DNA from: Patulibacter medicamentivorans
Lineage (GTDB): Bacteria; Actinomycetota; Thermoleophilia; Solirubrobacterales; Solirubrobacteraceae
Length of the DNA stretch: 38,617 bases
Direction: 5' to 3'
NCBI RefSeq assembly: GCF_000240225.1
Contig: NZ_AGUD01000034.1
Location: forward strand, 1 to 38,617
Shown here one piece after another: positions 32,440-38,617 of the stretch (position 1 is its first letter; each line of letters opens with the position of its first letter). Both the position numbers and the translations under genes were made by a program. Under the pieces are notes generated by a model. That model did not search any database, was not told the DNA's origin, and saw nothing but the letters and a program-made list of their open reading frames with translations.

Positions 32440-32465
32440 CGCGACGGACCAGGGCGCGGCGGGTG

Positions 32466-33230
32466 CTACCAGCTCTGGTCGGCCGCGCGGACGAACACCT
32501 CGTTCACGGCGACCCGGCGGCTGCTCGTCACCACGTACGCAACGGCGTCGGCGATGTCCTCGGGCTGCAGCTTCTCGATCGCCCGGATCTGCTCCTCGAC
32601 GCCCGCGCGGAGCTCGTCGCGCGTGTGCGACGCCAGCTCGGTATCGACGTTGCCGGGTTCGATGACGCTGACCCGGACCCGCTTGGCCTGCAGCTCCTGG
32701 CGCAGGGCCTCCGTGAAGCCGTTGACCCCGAACTTCGTGAGGTTGTAGACCGCCGTGCCAGGGCGAGCCACGCGGCCGGCCGACGAGCTGATGTTGACGA
32801 GGTCGGCGGTGCGGCGAGGTCCGTCCTCCGCCGCTCGGACGAGGTGCGGAAGCGCCGCCTTGGTGACGTAGAGCAGCCCCAGGACGTTGACGTCGACCAT
32901 CCGCTCCCACTCGCCGACGGGCGCATCGGCGAACGGTCCGATCAGCATCACGCCGGCGTTGTTCACGACGGTGTCGAGCCTCCCGAATGCCTCCACCGTG
33001 CGGTCGACGGCGGCTTGGGCGCCGGCTCGGCTCGTGATGTCGACCGCCACCGCCCGCGCGACGCCGCCGGCGGCCTCGATCGAGCGGCGGACCTCGTCGA
33101 GGCGGTCCTCGCGACGCGCGACGAGCGCGACGGATGCCCCCTCGGCCGCGAGCCGCCGCGCGGTGGCGGCACCGATTCCGCTACTGGCCCCCGTGACCAG
33201 GGCGACGGTTCCCATGAGGTCGTTCGACAT
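32466..33230 (-). CDS. short-chain dehydrogenase/reductase (SDR)
   Basis: Protein of 254 residues from ATG 33230 (MSNDLMG); AAGG precedes it, while the upstream in-frame start would translate the operator. Classical SDR features: VALVTGASSGIGAATARRLA (cofactor loop), VNNAGVMLIGPFADA, VNISSSAGRVARPGTAVYNL followed by TKFGVNGF with the Tyr-x-x-x-Lys pair near residue 160, and VSVIEPGNVDTEL. RRED after the second strand favours NADP(H). It is like the YdfG/serine-dehydrogenase group. The promoter carries the same palindrome as the tetR gene, so the neighbouring TetR-type repressor likely controls it. Substrate unknown. Confidence 0.9.
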   Translation of the reverse strand: MSNDLMGTVALVTGASSGIGAATARRLAAEGASVALVARREDRLDEVRRSIEAAGGVARAVAVDITSRAGAQAAVDRTVEAFGRLDTVVNNAGVMLIGPFADAPVGEWERMVDVNVLGLLYVTKAALPHLVRAAEDGPRRTADLVNISSSAGRVARPGTAVYNLTKFGVNGFTEALRQELQAKRVRVSVIEPGNVDTELASHTRDELRAGVEEQIRAIEKLQPEDIADAVAYVVTSSRRVAVNEVFVRAADQSW

Positions 33231-33256
33231 GCGTGCCTTTCGGATCAACGACCCCG

Positions 33257-33276
33257 AAGCGGAGTCGACTCCACTT
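33257..33276. promoter_or_regulatory. TetR operator upstream of the SDR gene
   Basis: A 20-base near-palindrome with the perfect core GGAGTCGACTCC (33261-33272) flanked by AAGC and ACTT. It lies 27 bases before the SDR start and next to TAGATT (complement of 33276-33281), a possible -10. A closely similar site precedes the TetR gene at 33958-33977. Confidence 0.65.
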
Positions 33277-33370
33277 AATCTAGCACGGAAGCGGAGCCGC
33301 ATCCGCTTGTCGTCCCGGGGGCTTGCTCGGCGGCGGTCGCGCCCGACCGCGGCGCGCGAGGCGGGGTCCC

Positions 33371-33925
33371 TCAGACCGCCAGGCCTTCGAGGAGCAGTGA
33401 GATGAGCCTCGAGGCGAGCTCCCGCTGGTGCTCGTGCCCGCTGATCAGCGTGATGCCGCCCAACGCCATCAGGACGTCGCCGGGGTCGAGGTCGGGGCGG
33501 AGCTGCCCGGCGGCCTCGCCGGCCCGGAGGAGCGATGCGACCGCGTTCCTGAGCGCTTCGCGGCTATGCGCGCGCAGCCCCTCGCGGGTGGCCAGGATCG
33601 CCGGGAGGGCATCGGCCATTCCCTGCTTCGTGAGCATGTAGTCGACGAAGTGCTCCATCCACGTGCGGAGGGCTTCGACCGGCGGGTGATCGTCGAGGAG
33701 CTGCGGCGCGGCGCCACAGAGGCGCGTGGTCTGCTCGCGATAGGTGGCCTCGACGAGATCCTCCCTCGTCGGGAAGCGGCGGTAGAGGGTGCCGATCCCG
33801 ACGCCTGCCTCCGCGGCGATCGCCTTCAGGGACGTGTCCGCACCCTCGCGTGCGAACGCGCGTGCGGCGGCCTCGACCAGGCGGTCGTGGTTGGCCTGTG
33901 CATCGGATCGCAGCGAACGTTCCAT
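33371..33925 (-). CDS. TetR/AcrR-family repressor
   Basis: Protein of 184 residues from ATG 33925, with the strong site GAGGAGA just upstream; an earlier in-frame ATG at 33955 lacks one. The N-terminal domain is typical: DAQANHDRLVEAAARAFARE, TSLKAIAAEAGVGIGTLYRR, FPTREDLVEATYREQ. The rest is the helical ligand-binding part (WMEHFVDYMLTKQGMADALP, AVASLLRAGEAAGQLRPDLD, DVLMALGGITLISG) of the SBDR/TetR_C_33 type. It sits 140 bases upstream of the SDR gene on the same strand; near-identical palindromes precede both genes. It is probably autoregulated and represses the SDR until a small ligand binds. Confidence 0.9.
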   Translation of the reverse strand: MERSLRSDAQANHDRLVEAAARAFAREGADTSLKAIAAEAGVGIGTLYRRFPTREDLVEATYREQTTRLCGAAPQLLDDHPPVEALRTWMEHFVDYMLTKQGMADALPAILATREGLRAHSREALRNAVASLLRAGEAAGQLRPDLDPGDVLMALGGITLISGHEHQRELASRLISLLLEGLAV

Positions 33926-33957
33926 GGGGTCTCCTCGCATCCGCCCATGTTCCACTG

Positions 33958-33977
33958 AAGCGGAGTGTGCTCCGTTT
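33958..33977. promoter_or_regulatory. TetR autoregulatory operator
   Basis: GGAGTGTGCTCC (33962-33973) within AAGC...GTTT forms a 20-base imperfect palindrome that matches the SDR-upstream site in its outer AAGCGGAG/CTCC parts. It lies about 33 bases before the tetR start codon. Confidence 0.65.
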
Positions 33978-34166
33978 CCATCGTATCGGTCAGGGAGACC
34001 GACGTCCGCCTCCGGCGAGCGTCGGCTTCCGCGGCACCGATGACTTCCGCCGCCTCGACCGGTCCTTGATCGAGAAGGCTCACGATGGCGTCACGCCGCC
34101 CGCCGGTCGGGCGGCAGGGGCCCGTGAGCGCGATAGACCCAGATCGAGTCCAACGGAGGGACCATC

Positions 34167-34658
34167 ATGACCGCAACGACGAGCGCCAAGATCTACCCGC
34201 ACCTGTGGTACGCCGAGGAGGCCGAGGAGGCCGCGCGGTTCTACGCGTCGATCTTCGCGGACTCGCGGGTCGACCGGGTGGCGCCGCTGCTGAGCGAGTC
34301 GCCGAGCGGGCCTCCCGGCAGCGTGAAGGTCGTGGACTTCACGCTGCTGGGCCAGCGGTTCCAGGCGATCACGGCGGGACCGCATCACGAGTTCAACGAC
34401 GCGATCTCGCTGGTCGTCTCCTGCTCCGACCAGGAGGAGCTGGACCGCTACTGGGACGCGCTGCTGCAAGGCGGCGGCGAGCCGCAGGCGTGCGGGTGGC
34501 TGATCGACCGCTTCGGCGTCCGCTGGCAGATCGTGCCCGCGGCGCTGGACGAGATGATGCGCGACGCGAGCCCGGAGCGATCGAAGCGGGTCAGCGACGC
34601 GGTGCTGAAGATGGTCAAGCTCGACATCGCCACGCTCGAAGCCGCATATCGATCCTGA
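34167..34658 (+). CDS. VOC-family protein, PhnB/3-demethylubiquinone methyltransferase-like
   Basis: Protein of 163 residues; GGAGGGA lies about 6-12 bases before ATG 34167. The first half begins KIYPHLWYAEEAEEAARFYA then SIFADSRVDRV, and the second has VVDFTLLGQRFQAITAGPHH, FNDAISLVVSCSDQEELDRY, WDALLQGGGEPQACGWLIDR and FGVRWQIVP. This is the glyoxalase-fold PhnB-like family; members are called 3-demethylubiquinone methyltransferase domain proteins, but enzymatic function is unproved. It stands alone on the plus strand; the hairpin at 34672-34698 probably ends its transcript. Confidence 0.88.
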   Translation: MTATTSAKIYPHLWYAEEAEEAARFYASIFADSRVDRVAPLLSESPSGPPGSVKVVDFTLLGQRFQAITAGPHHEFNDAISLVVSCSDQEELDRYWDALLQGGGEPQACGWLIDRFGVRWQIVPAALDEMMRDASPERSKRVSDAVLKMVKLDIATLEAAYRS

Positions 34659-34671
34659 CCGATCGCGCCGA

Positions 34672-34698
34672 AGCCGCCGGCCCGGCCGTGCGGCGGCT
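34672..34698 (+). terminator. hairpin terminator after the VOC gene
   Basis: AGCCGCCG (34672-34679) pairs with CGGCGGCT (34691-34698) over an 11-base loop, 13 bases after the VOC stop. There is no T-run. In such GC-rich DNA, chance hairpins are frequent. Confidence 0.4.
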
Positions 34699-34796
34699 CC
34701 GGCCGCGCGGCCCGCGTCGCGGCCACGCTCCTCGCAGCCCTATCTTGTGGGACCGGGACCGGATCCTCCGCGATTCGCTGTGCCTGAGGATGCTCT

Positions 34797-35975
34797 GTGC
34801 GCTCTACCGACGTGGTGATCATCGGCGCGGGTGCCGCCGGCCTGATGTGCGCCCTGACCGCCGCCGCGCGCGGCCGCCAGGTGCTGCTCATCGACTCGTC
34901 CAACAAGGCGGGCAAGAAGATCCTCATGTCCGGTGGCGGCCGCTGCAACTTCACCAACATGTACGCGGAGCCGGCCAACTACGCCTCGCGGAACCCGCAC
35001 TTCTGCAAGTCGGCGCTGGCCCGCTACACCCCGTGGGACTTCATCGCCATGGTCGGCGAGCACGGCGTGCCGTACCACGAGAAGAAGCTGGGCCAGCTGT
35101 TCTGCGACAACCGCTCCAAGGACATCCTCCAGATGCTCCTGGGCCAGTGCGAGCAGGCGGGCGTCGACCTGCGCGTGAGCACCTCGGTGCGGCAGATCGA
35201 GAGGACCGAGGCCGGATACCGGTTGAGCACCGACCTCGGGCCCGTCGCCTCGTCGTCGCTGGTCATCGCCACCGGCGGCCTGTCGATCCCGACGCTGGGC
35301 GCCACCGGCTTCGGCTACGAGATCGCCCGCCAGTTCGGCCACGACGTCCTGCCCACCCGCGCCGGCCTGGTGCCGTTCACCATCGGCGGCCGGCTCAAGG
35401 ACCTGTGCGTCGAGCTGTCCGGCACGTCGGTGGACTGCGTGGTGCGCTGCAACGGCGAGAGCTTCCGCGAGAACCTCCTCTTCACCCACCGCGGCCTCAG
35501 CGGCCCGGCGATCCTCCAGATCTCCTCGTTCTGGCACCCCGGCGACGTGGTGGAGATCAACCTGCTGCCCGACCGCGACGCCCTGGAGTGGCTGCAGGGC
35601 CAGCAGGCCGCGCGCCCGAGCAGCGAGCTGAAGACCCTGCTGGGCGAGGTCTTCACCAAGAAGATGGCGACCCTCCTGACCGACCGCTGGTTCGCCTCCA
35701 AGCCGATGCGGCAGTACGCCCCGGCCGAGCTGCGCGACATCGCCGCCAAGCTCGGCGCCTGGCAGCTGGTGCCGGCCGGCACCGAGGGCTACCGCACCGC
35801 CGAGGTCACCCTCGGCGGCGTCGACACCCGCGAGCTGTCGTCCACGACCATGGAATCGCTGAGGAGCCCGGGCCTGTACTTCATCGGCGAGGTGCTGGAC
35901 GTCACGGGCCACCTGGGCGGCTTCAACTTCCAGTGGGCCTGGGCATCGGGCCACGCGGCGGCGCAGTACGTCTGA
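34797..35975 (+). CDS. BaiN/HI0933-family NAD(P)/FAD-dependent oxidoreductase, probably foreign
   Basis: Protein of 392 residues from GTG 34797 with GAGGA at 34786-34790. Family motifs: VVIIGAGAAGLMCALTAAAR (FAD), NKAGKKILMSGGGRCNFTNM, VIATGGLSIPTLGATGFGYE, FTHRGLSGPAILQISSFW, TAEVTLGGVDTRELSSTTME and GEVLDVTGHLGGFNFQWAWA at the end. HI0933/YhiN proteins are cytosolic flavoproteins of mostly unknown role; the BaiN group reduces unsaturated bile acids. From memory, the sequence is unusually close to gammaproteobacterial (Pseudomonas-type) members, and codons favour C-ending forms. The gene abuts a truncated regulator fragment immediately after its stop. Recent transfer or a misjoined contig would explain both. 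Confidence 0.9.
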   Translation: MRSTDVVIIGAGAAGLMCALTAAARGRQVLLIDSSNKAGKKILMSGGGRCNFTNMYAEPANYASRNPHFCKSALARYTPWDFIAMVGEHGVPYHEKKLGQLFCDNRSKDILQMLLGQCEQAGVDLRVSTSVRQIERTEAGYRLSTDLGPVASSSLVIATGGLSIPTLGATGFGYEIARQFGHDVLPTRAGLVPFTIGGRLKDLCVELSGTSVDCVVRCNGESFRENLLFTHRGLSGPAILQISSFWHPGDVVEINLLPDRDALEWLQGQQAARPSSELKTLLGEVFTKKMATLLTDRWFASKPMRQYAPAELRDIAAKLGAWQLVPAGTEGYRTAEVTLGGVDTRELSSTTMESLRSPGLYFIGEVLDVTGHLGGFNFQWAWASGHAAAQYV

Positions 35976-36135
35976 GATCGGCGGCCGCGCGCGCCGCGCC
36001 GCCCGCCCCGTCGTCCAGCTGCCGCTGCAACGCCCGCACGCGCAGCGCCAGGTGGACCTCGAGCCGCCGCGCCGGGTCGTCCCACCCGGGGAGCAGCCTG
36101 CTGATCTTGTCGAGCCGCTGCCGCAGCGTGTTGGG
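35976..36135 (-). pseudogene. C-terminal fragment of a PucR/CdaR-type regulator
   Basis: The minus strand reads DPNTLRQRLDKISRLLPGWD, then DPARRLEVHLALRVRALQRQ, the final helix-turn-helix of PucR-family regulators (normally HxNTVRxRLxRI...LAL). The rest of the protein is missing on the 5' side at about 36135, and the frame runs without its own stop into the antisense of the flavoprotein gene on the 3' side. Both ends are therefore cut. Confidence 0.6.
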
Positions 36136-36137
36136 GT

Positions 36138-36893
36138 CTCGACGGCACGACGCTGGTCGGGCTGGTGCCCAACGCCCGCGGCGCCCGCGACGCCGTGTCC
36201 GCCGGGGTCGACGCCCTCACCTGCACGATCTCCGCGTCCGCCGAGTACAACCGGCGCAACGTCGGGATGACGATCGGCCGCTCGCTGGCGGAGGTCGCCG
36301 CGGTGGCGTCGATCGCGCGCGCCGCCGGCCTGCCGGTCGACGTCGTGGTCTCGTGCGCCTTCGGCTCGCCCTACGAGGGGGAGATCCCGCCGGCGGACGT
36401 CGAGCGGCTCTGCGACGACTGCCGGGAGGCCGGCGCCGACGACCTGACCCTGGCCGACACGACCGGCATGGCCACGCCCCGCGGGGTGTGGGAGGTCCTC
36501 GACCGCACCGGCTCCGACGTCGGCCTGCACTTCCACGAGACCCGCGGCACCGGCCTCGTCAACGTGCTCGCGGCGCTCCAGGCCGGCGCCACGCGGTTCG
36601 ACGCCTCGATCGGCGGCCTCGGCGGCTCGCCGTTCGCCACGGGCGCGGCCGGCAACGTCGCGACCGAGGCCGTGGTGCTGCTCGCCGACGACCTCGGGAT
36701 CTCCACCGGCGTCGACCTCGCCCGCCTGCTGGCGCTGGGGCCCGGGCTCGCCGACCAGGTCGGTCGCGAGCTGCCGAGCCCCGTGATGACCGCCGGGCCG
36801 CGGGTCCGGTCCGCCGATCGGGGCGCGCGCCAGGTCGGGGGCACCGACCCGGGCCGCTCGGGCGTCGGCCCGGGCGACCAGGGAGCGGCCTGA
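36138..36893 (+). pseudogene. N-terminally truncated hydroxymethylglutaryl-CoA lyase homologue
   Basis: The frame from about 36138 gives some 250 residues starting LDGTTLVGLVPNARGARDAV (a later GTG 36165 could start 242 residues). Intact HMG-CoA lyases have about 300 or more; the first strand with the metal and catalytic Arg-Asp motif (RDGLQ) is missing. Present are VVSCAFGSPYEGEIPPADVE, LADTTGMATPRGVWEVLDRT, GLHFHETRGTGLVNVLAALQ with the metal His pair, and FDASIGGLGGSPFATGAAGN. The last has Ser where the loop Cys (GGCP) is usual. The Arg/Gly-rich tail after about residue 215 is atypical. Loss of the start of the barrel makes activity unlikely. Confidence 0.7.
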
Positions 36894-37012
36894 CGAGCGG
36901 GCGAGCCGCAGCTCGTGGGTCGGTCGCGGCGCTCGCGCCGATCGACCTTCGGACCGACGCGCTCGGAGGGGCCTGCTGCATCCCGGCGAGGGGCTCTGAG
37001 CGAGCGCACCGC

Positions 37013-37031
37013 GGTGCCGTGCCACGGCACC
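37013..37031. terminator. perfect hairpin, possible terminator
   Basis: GGTGCCGTG (37013-37021), C, CACGGCACC (37023-37031) is a 9-base stem with minimal loop, placed between the lyase fragment and the methyltransferase promoter. It may end upstream transcription or be an operator. Confidence 0.4.
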
Positions 37032-37051
37032 CGCGCGGTACCGATCCGCTA

Positions 37052-37080
37052 CTGACGACCGGCTCGCCGCGGCCTAGCGT
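37052..37080 (+). promoter_or_regulatory. promoter of the methyltransferase gene
   Basis: CTGACG (37052-37057), a 17-base spacer, then TAGCGT (37075-37080), which fits the main actinobacterial sigma factor. A leader of about 50 bases with GAAGGAG at 37124-37130 leads to ATG 37140. Confidence 0.55.
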
Positions 37081-37139
37081 GGCCGTCTCCGTCCGTCGCG
37101 TCCGCGACGGGCGACTGCGACCCGAAGGAGCGAGCGACG

Positions 37140-37841
37140 ATGAGCCAGGACCCCGTCTGGAGCGCGTTCGCCGCGAGCTACGACGAGCTGGTGCCCCGGC
37201 TCGGCTGCTTCCGGCGGATGGTCGACAAGGCGGTTGCGCACGTGGCCGGCCGGGCCACGGTCGTCGACGCCGGCTGCGGGACCGGCCTGCTGTTCGAGCC
37301 CCTGCTGGGCGTCGCCGAGCGGGTCGTCGGCTTCGATCCCGACGCGACGATGCGGGACCGCGCGGCGGCGCGCCGCGATCGGCTGCCGGCCGCCGCGGCG
37401 GGGCGCGTGAGCGTCCTCGACGGTCGCGCCGAGCGGTTCCCCGATGCCATCGCGGAGCCGGTCGACGCGATCCTGCTGCTGAACGTCCTCTTCAACGTGG
37501 CCGACCCCGACGTGGTCCTGGCCGAGTGCGCGCGGCACCTGCGACCCGGCGGTCGGCTGATCCTCACCGGACCCCGCCAGCCGCCGGACCTGGCCGCGGT
37601 GATCGAACGCTCGATCGTCGAATGGCGGGCCGCCGGCACCTACGACGACAGCCACAGGGCCGCGATCGACCAGCACCTCGCGGCGGCGCGGCGGATCGTC
37701 GTCGAGCCGGGCCACATGCGCCACTTCTTCGAGCCGGGCGCGCTGGTCGAGCGGCTGCGCGGACATGGCCTCGAGCGGGTCGTCGCGGCCGACGGCGAGG
37801 ACTACTTCGGGCAGAACTTCCACGTCTGCGTCGAGCGCTGA
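37140..37841 (+). CDS. class I SAM-dependent methyltransferase
   Basis: Protein of 233 residues; GAAGGAG precedes ATG 37140 by 9 bases. The Rossmann motifs are complete: VVDAGCGTGLLFEPLLGVAE near residue 41 (SAM glycine loop), VVGFDPDATMRDRAAARRD (acidic end of strand 2), VSVLDGRAERFPDAIAEPVD and ILLLNVLFNVADPDVVLAEC (strand 4 region), and LRPGGRLILTGPRQPPDLAA (Methyltransf_11/25 post-motif). The N-terminus (DPVWSAFAASYDELVPRLGC) is the usual small-molecule methyltransferase cap. Substrate unknown. A LuxR-type regulator follows 14 bases later on the same strand and could be co-transcribed. Confidence 0.88.
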   Translation: MSQDPVWSAFAASYDELVPRLGCFRRMVDKAVAHVAGRATVVDAGCGTGLLFEPLLGVAERVVGFDPDATMRDRAAARRDRLPAAAAGRVSVLDGRAERFPDAIAEPVDAILLLNVLFNVADPDVVLAECARHLRPGGRLILTGPRQPPDLAAVIERSIVEWRAAGTYDDSHRAAIDQHLAAARRIVVEPGHMRHFFEPGALVERLRGHGLERVVAADGEDYFGQNFHVCVER

Positions 37842-37855
37842 GGCTGCCGCCGCTC

Positions 37856-38617
37856 GTGCTCCTCTCCGCAGCGGCCGCGACGCCGTGGAACGCCGGCGAC
37901 CGCCGGGCGCGGCACGACCTGCTCGGCCGCGGCCCCGTCATCGACCGCCTCGACGAGCTGCTCGAGCGCGCGGTCGCTGGGCTGAGCAGCGCAGCCGAGC
38001 TGTCCGGTCCCGCCGGGTCGGGGCGCTCGACAGCCCTCGACCTGGTCGCGACCGCAGCCGCGGCTCGGGGACTGCACGTGATCGCGCTGCGCGGCAGCAG
38101 CGGACGCCCGGAGCCCGCCGGGGCCGCCCTCGCCGACCTCGTCGGGCCGCTCCTGCACCTGTCCCCGGCGCTGGCGCCCGCCCATGCCGACGCGCTCGGG
38201 CGGCTCGCCGTCGGCGGCGGCCTGTCGCCCGCGCAGGCGCTGCCTGCGGCCACGGCCATCCTCGCGCTGCTCGCGCGAGCGGCCGAGCAGCGGCCGGTGG
38301 TCATCCTGGTCGACGACGGCGACCGCCTCGACCGGGCCTCGCTCGACGTCCTCCACCTCGTCGGACGGCGGGTGCTGGTCGAGCCGGTCCTGCTGCTGCT
38401 GGCCGGCGACGAGCTACGGGCGCCTGCCGAGTTCGCGCGGATCGTGCTGCGCCCGTTGGAGGAGGACGAGGTGGTGGCGCTGCTCGCGCGCCGCCACCCG
38501 CGGCTCTGCGCGGCCGTCGCCCACCGGATCGCCCGCGCCGGCGCCGGGCGCCCGCGCGACGTCCTGGCGATCGCCGACGGCCTGACCGACGCCCAGGCCC
38601 GCGGGCGCTCGCCGCTG
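37856..38617 (+). CDS. LuxR-type ATPase regulator, N-terminal part, runs off the window
   Basis: The frame from GTG 37856 stays open to the window's end (254 codons). It starts the AAA/NB-ARC-like module of large LAL-type LuxR regulators: DLLGRGPVIDRLDELLERAV, SGPAGSGRSTALDLVATA (Walker A), VVILVDDGDRLDRASLDVLH (Walker B), LLLLAGDELRAPAEFARIVL (sensor-type strand) and LEEDEVVALLARRHP. The Walker A Lys is Arg here (GSGRST), which may weaken ATP binding. The LuxR helix-turn-helix expected about 600-700 residues later is outside the window. The start is uncertain; GAGG at 37840-37843 is 12 bases away. It lies close behind the methyltransferase. Confidence 0.7.
   Translation, partial: MLLSAAAATPWNAGDRRARHDLLGRGPVIDRLDELLERAVAGLSSAAELSGPAGSGRSTALDLVATAAAARGLHVIALRGSSGRPEPAGAALADLVGPLLHLSPALAPAHADALGRLAVGGGLSPAQALPAATAILALLARAAEQRPVVILVDDGDRLDRASLDVLHLVGRRVLVEPVLLLLAGDELRAPAEFARIVLRPLEEDEVVALLARRHPRLCAAVAHRIARAGAGRPRDVLAIADGLTDAQARGRSPL

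Noticed and set aside
34740-37025. Minus-strand frame of about 760 codons opposite the flavoprotein and lyase fragment
   Set aside because: No family similarity and composition typical of antisense. Only a different minus frame at 35976-36135 shows real (PucR) sequence.

Overview
The window looks like chromosome from a high-GC, monoderm actinobacterium, most likely of the class Thermoleophilia (Solirubrobacter/Conexibacter/Patulibacter-like). This is inferred from G/C-ending codons, frequent GTG starts, a secreted giant YD-repeat protein and small protein families I associate with that group. No rRNA, tRNA or CRISPR array was seen.

Left part (1-20500): a polymorphic-toxin locus. After a small winged-helix-like protein and a methyltransferase comes a secreted RHS/YD-repeat protein of about 3300 residues (1572-11459). 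Its C-terminal tip is a GIY-YIG-type nuclease, followed directly by an Imm26-like immunity gene. Downstream lie about 9 kb of displaced toxin tips, candidate immunity genes and gene fragments. They include a five-repeat HNR (homing-endonuclease-associated repeat) protein, a secreted protein with a truncated copy, an XRE-regulator fragment, an orphan Tox-REase-7-like nuclease tip coupled to a helical-repeat protein, and a second orphan RHS tip. That second tip carries another toxin, cut by an in-frame TAA, next to its intact presumed immunity gene. A frameshifted Hint-domain remnant ends the region. It reads as a store of tip/immunity cassettes in various states of decay.

Middle part (20568-30152): a catabolic or detoxification block with an HxlR-type regulator at each end. 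The left regulator diverges from a haloalkane-dehalogenase homologue (catalytic His replaced by Leu) and a DHA2-type exporter. A 26-bp palindromic terminator separates these from a minus-strand operon. That operon encodes a styrene/indole-type two-component monooxygenase (StyA- and StyB-like), an AMP-forming acyl-CoA ligase and a fused FAD monooxygenase-esterase. The three upstream genes overlap by 4 bases (GTGA/ATGA), and the fused gene has its own promoter.

Right part (30281-38617): an AraC regulator, an aldo/keto reductase, an SDR and its probable TetR regulator (both preceded by the same palindrome), and a PhnB-like VOC protein. Then come a BaiN/HI0933-family flavoprotein that looks foreign, facing fragments of a PucR regulator and an HMG-CoA lyase, an intact methyltransferase, and the start of a LuxR-type ATPase regulator that runs off the window. 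The junctions around 35976 and 36135 may be real rearrangements or assembly joins.
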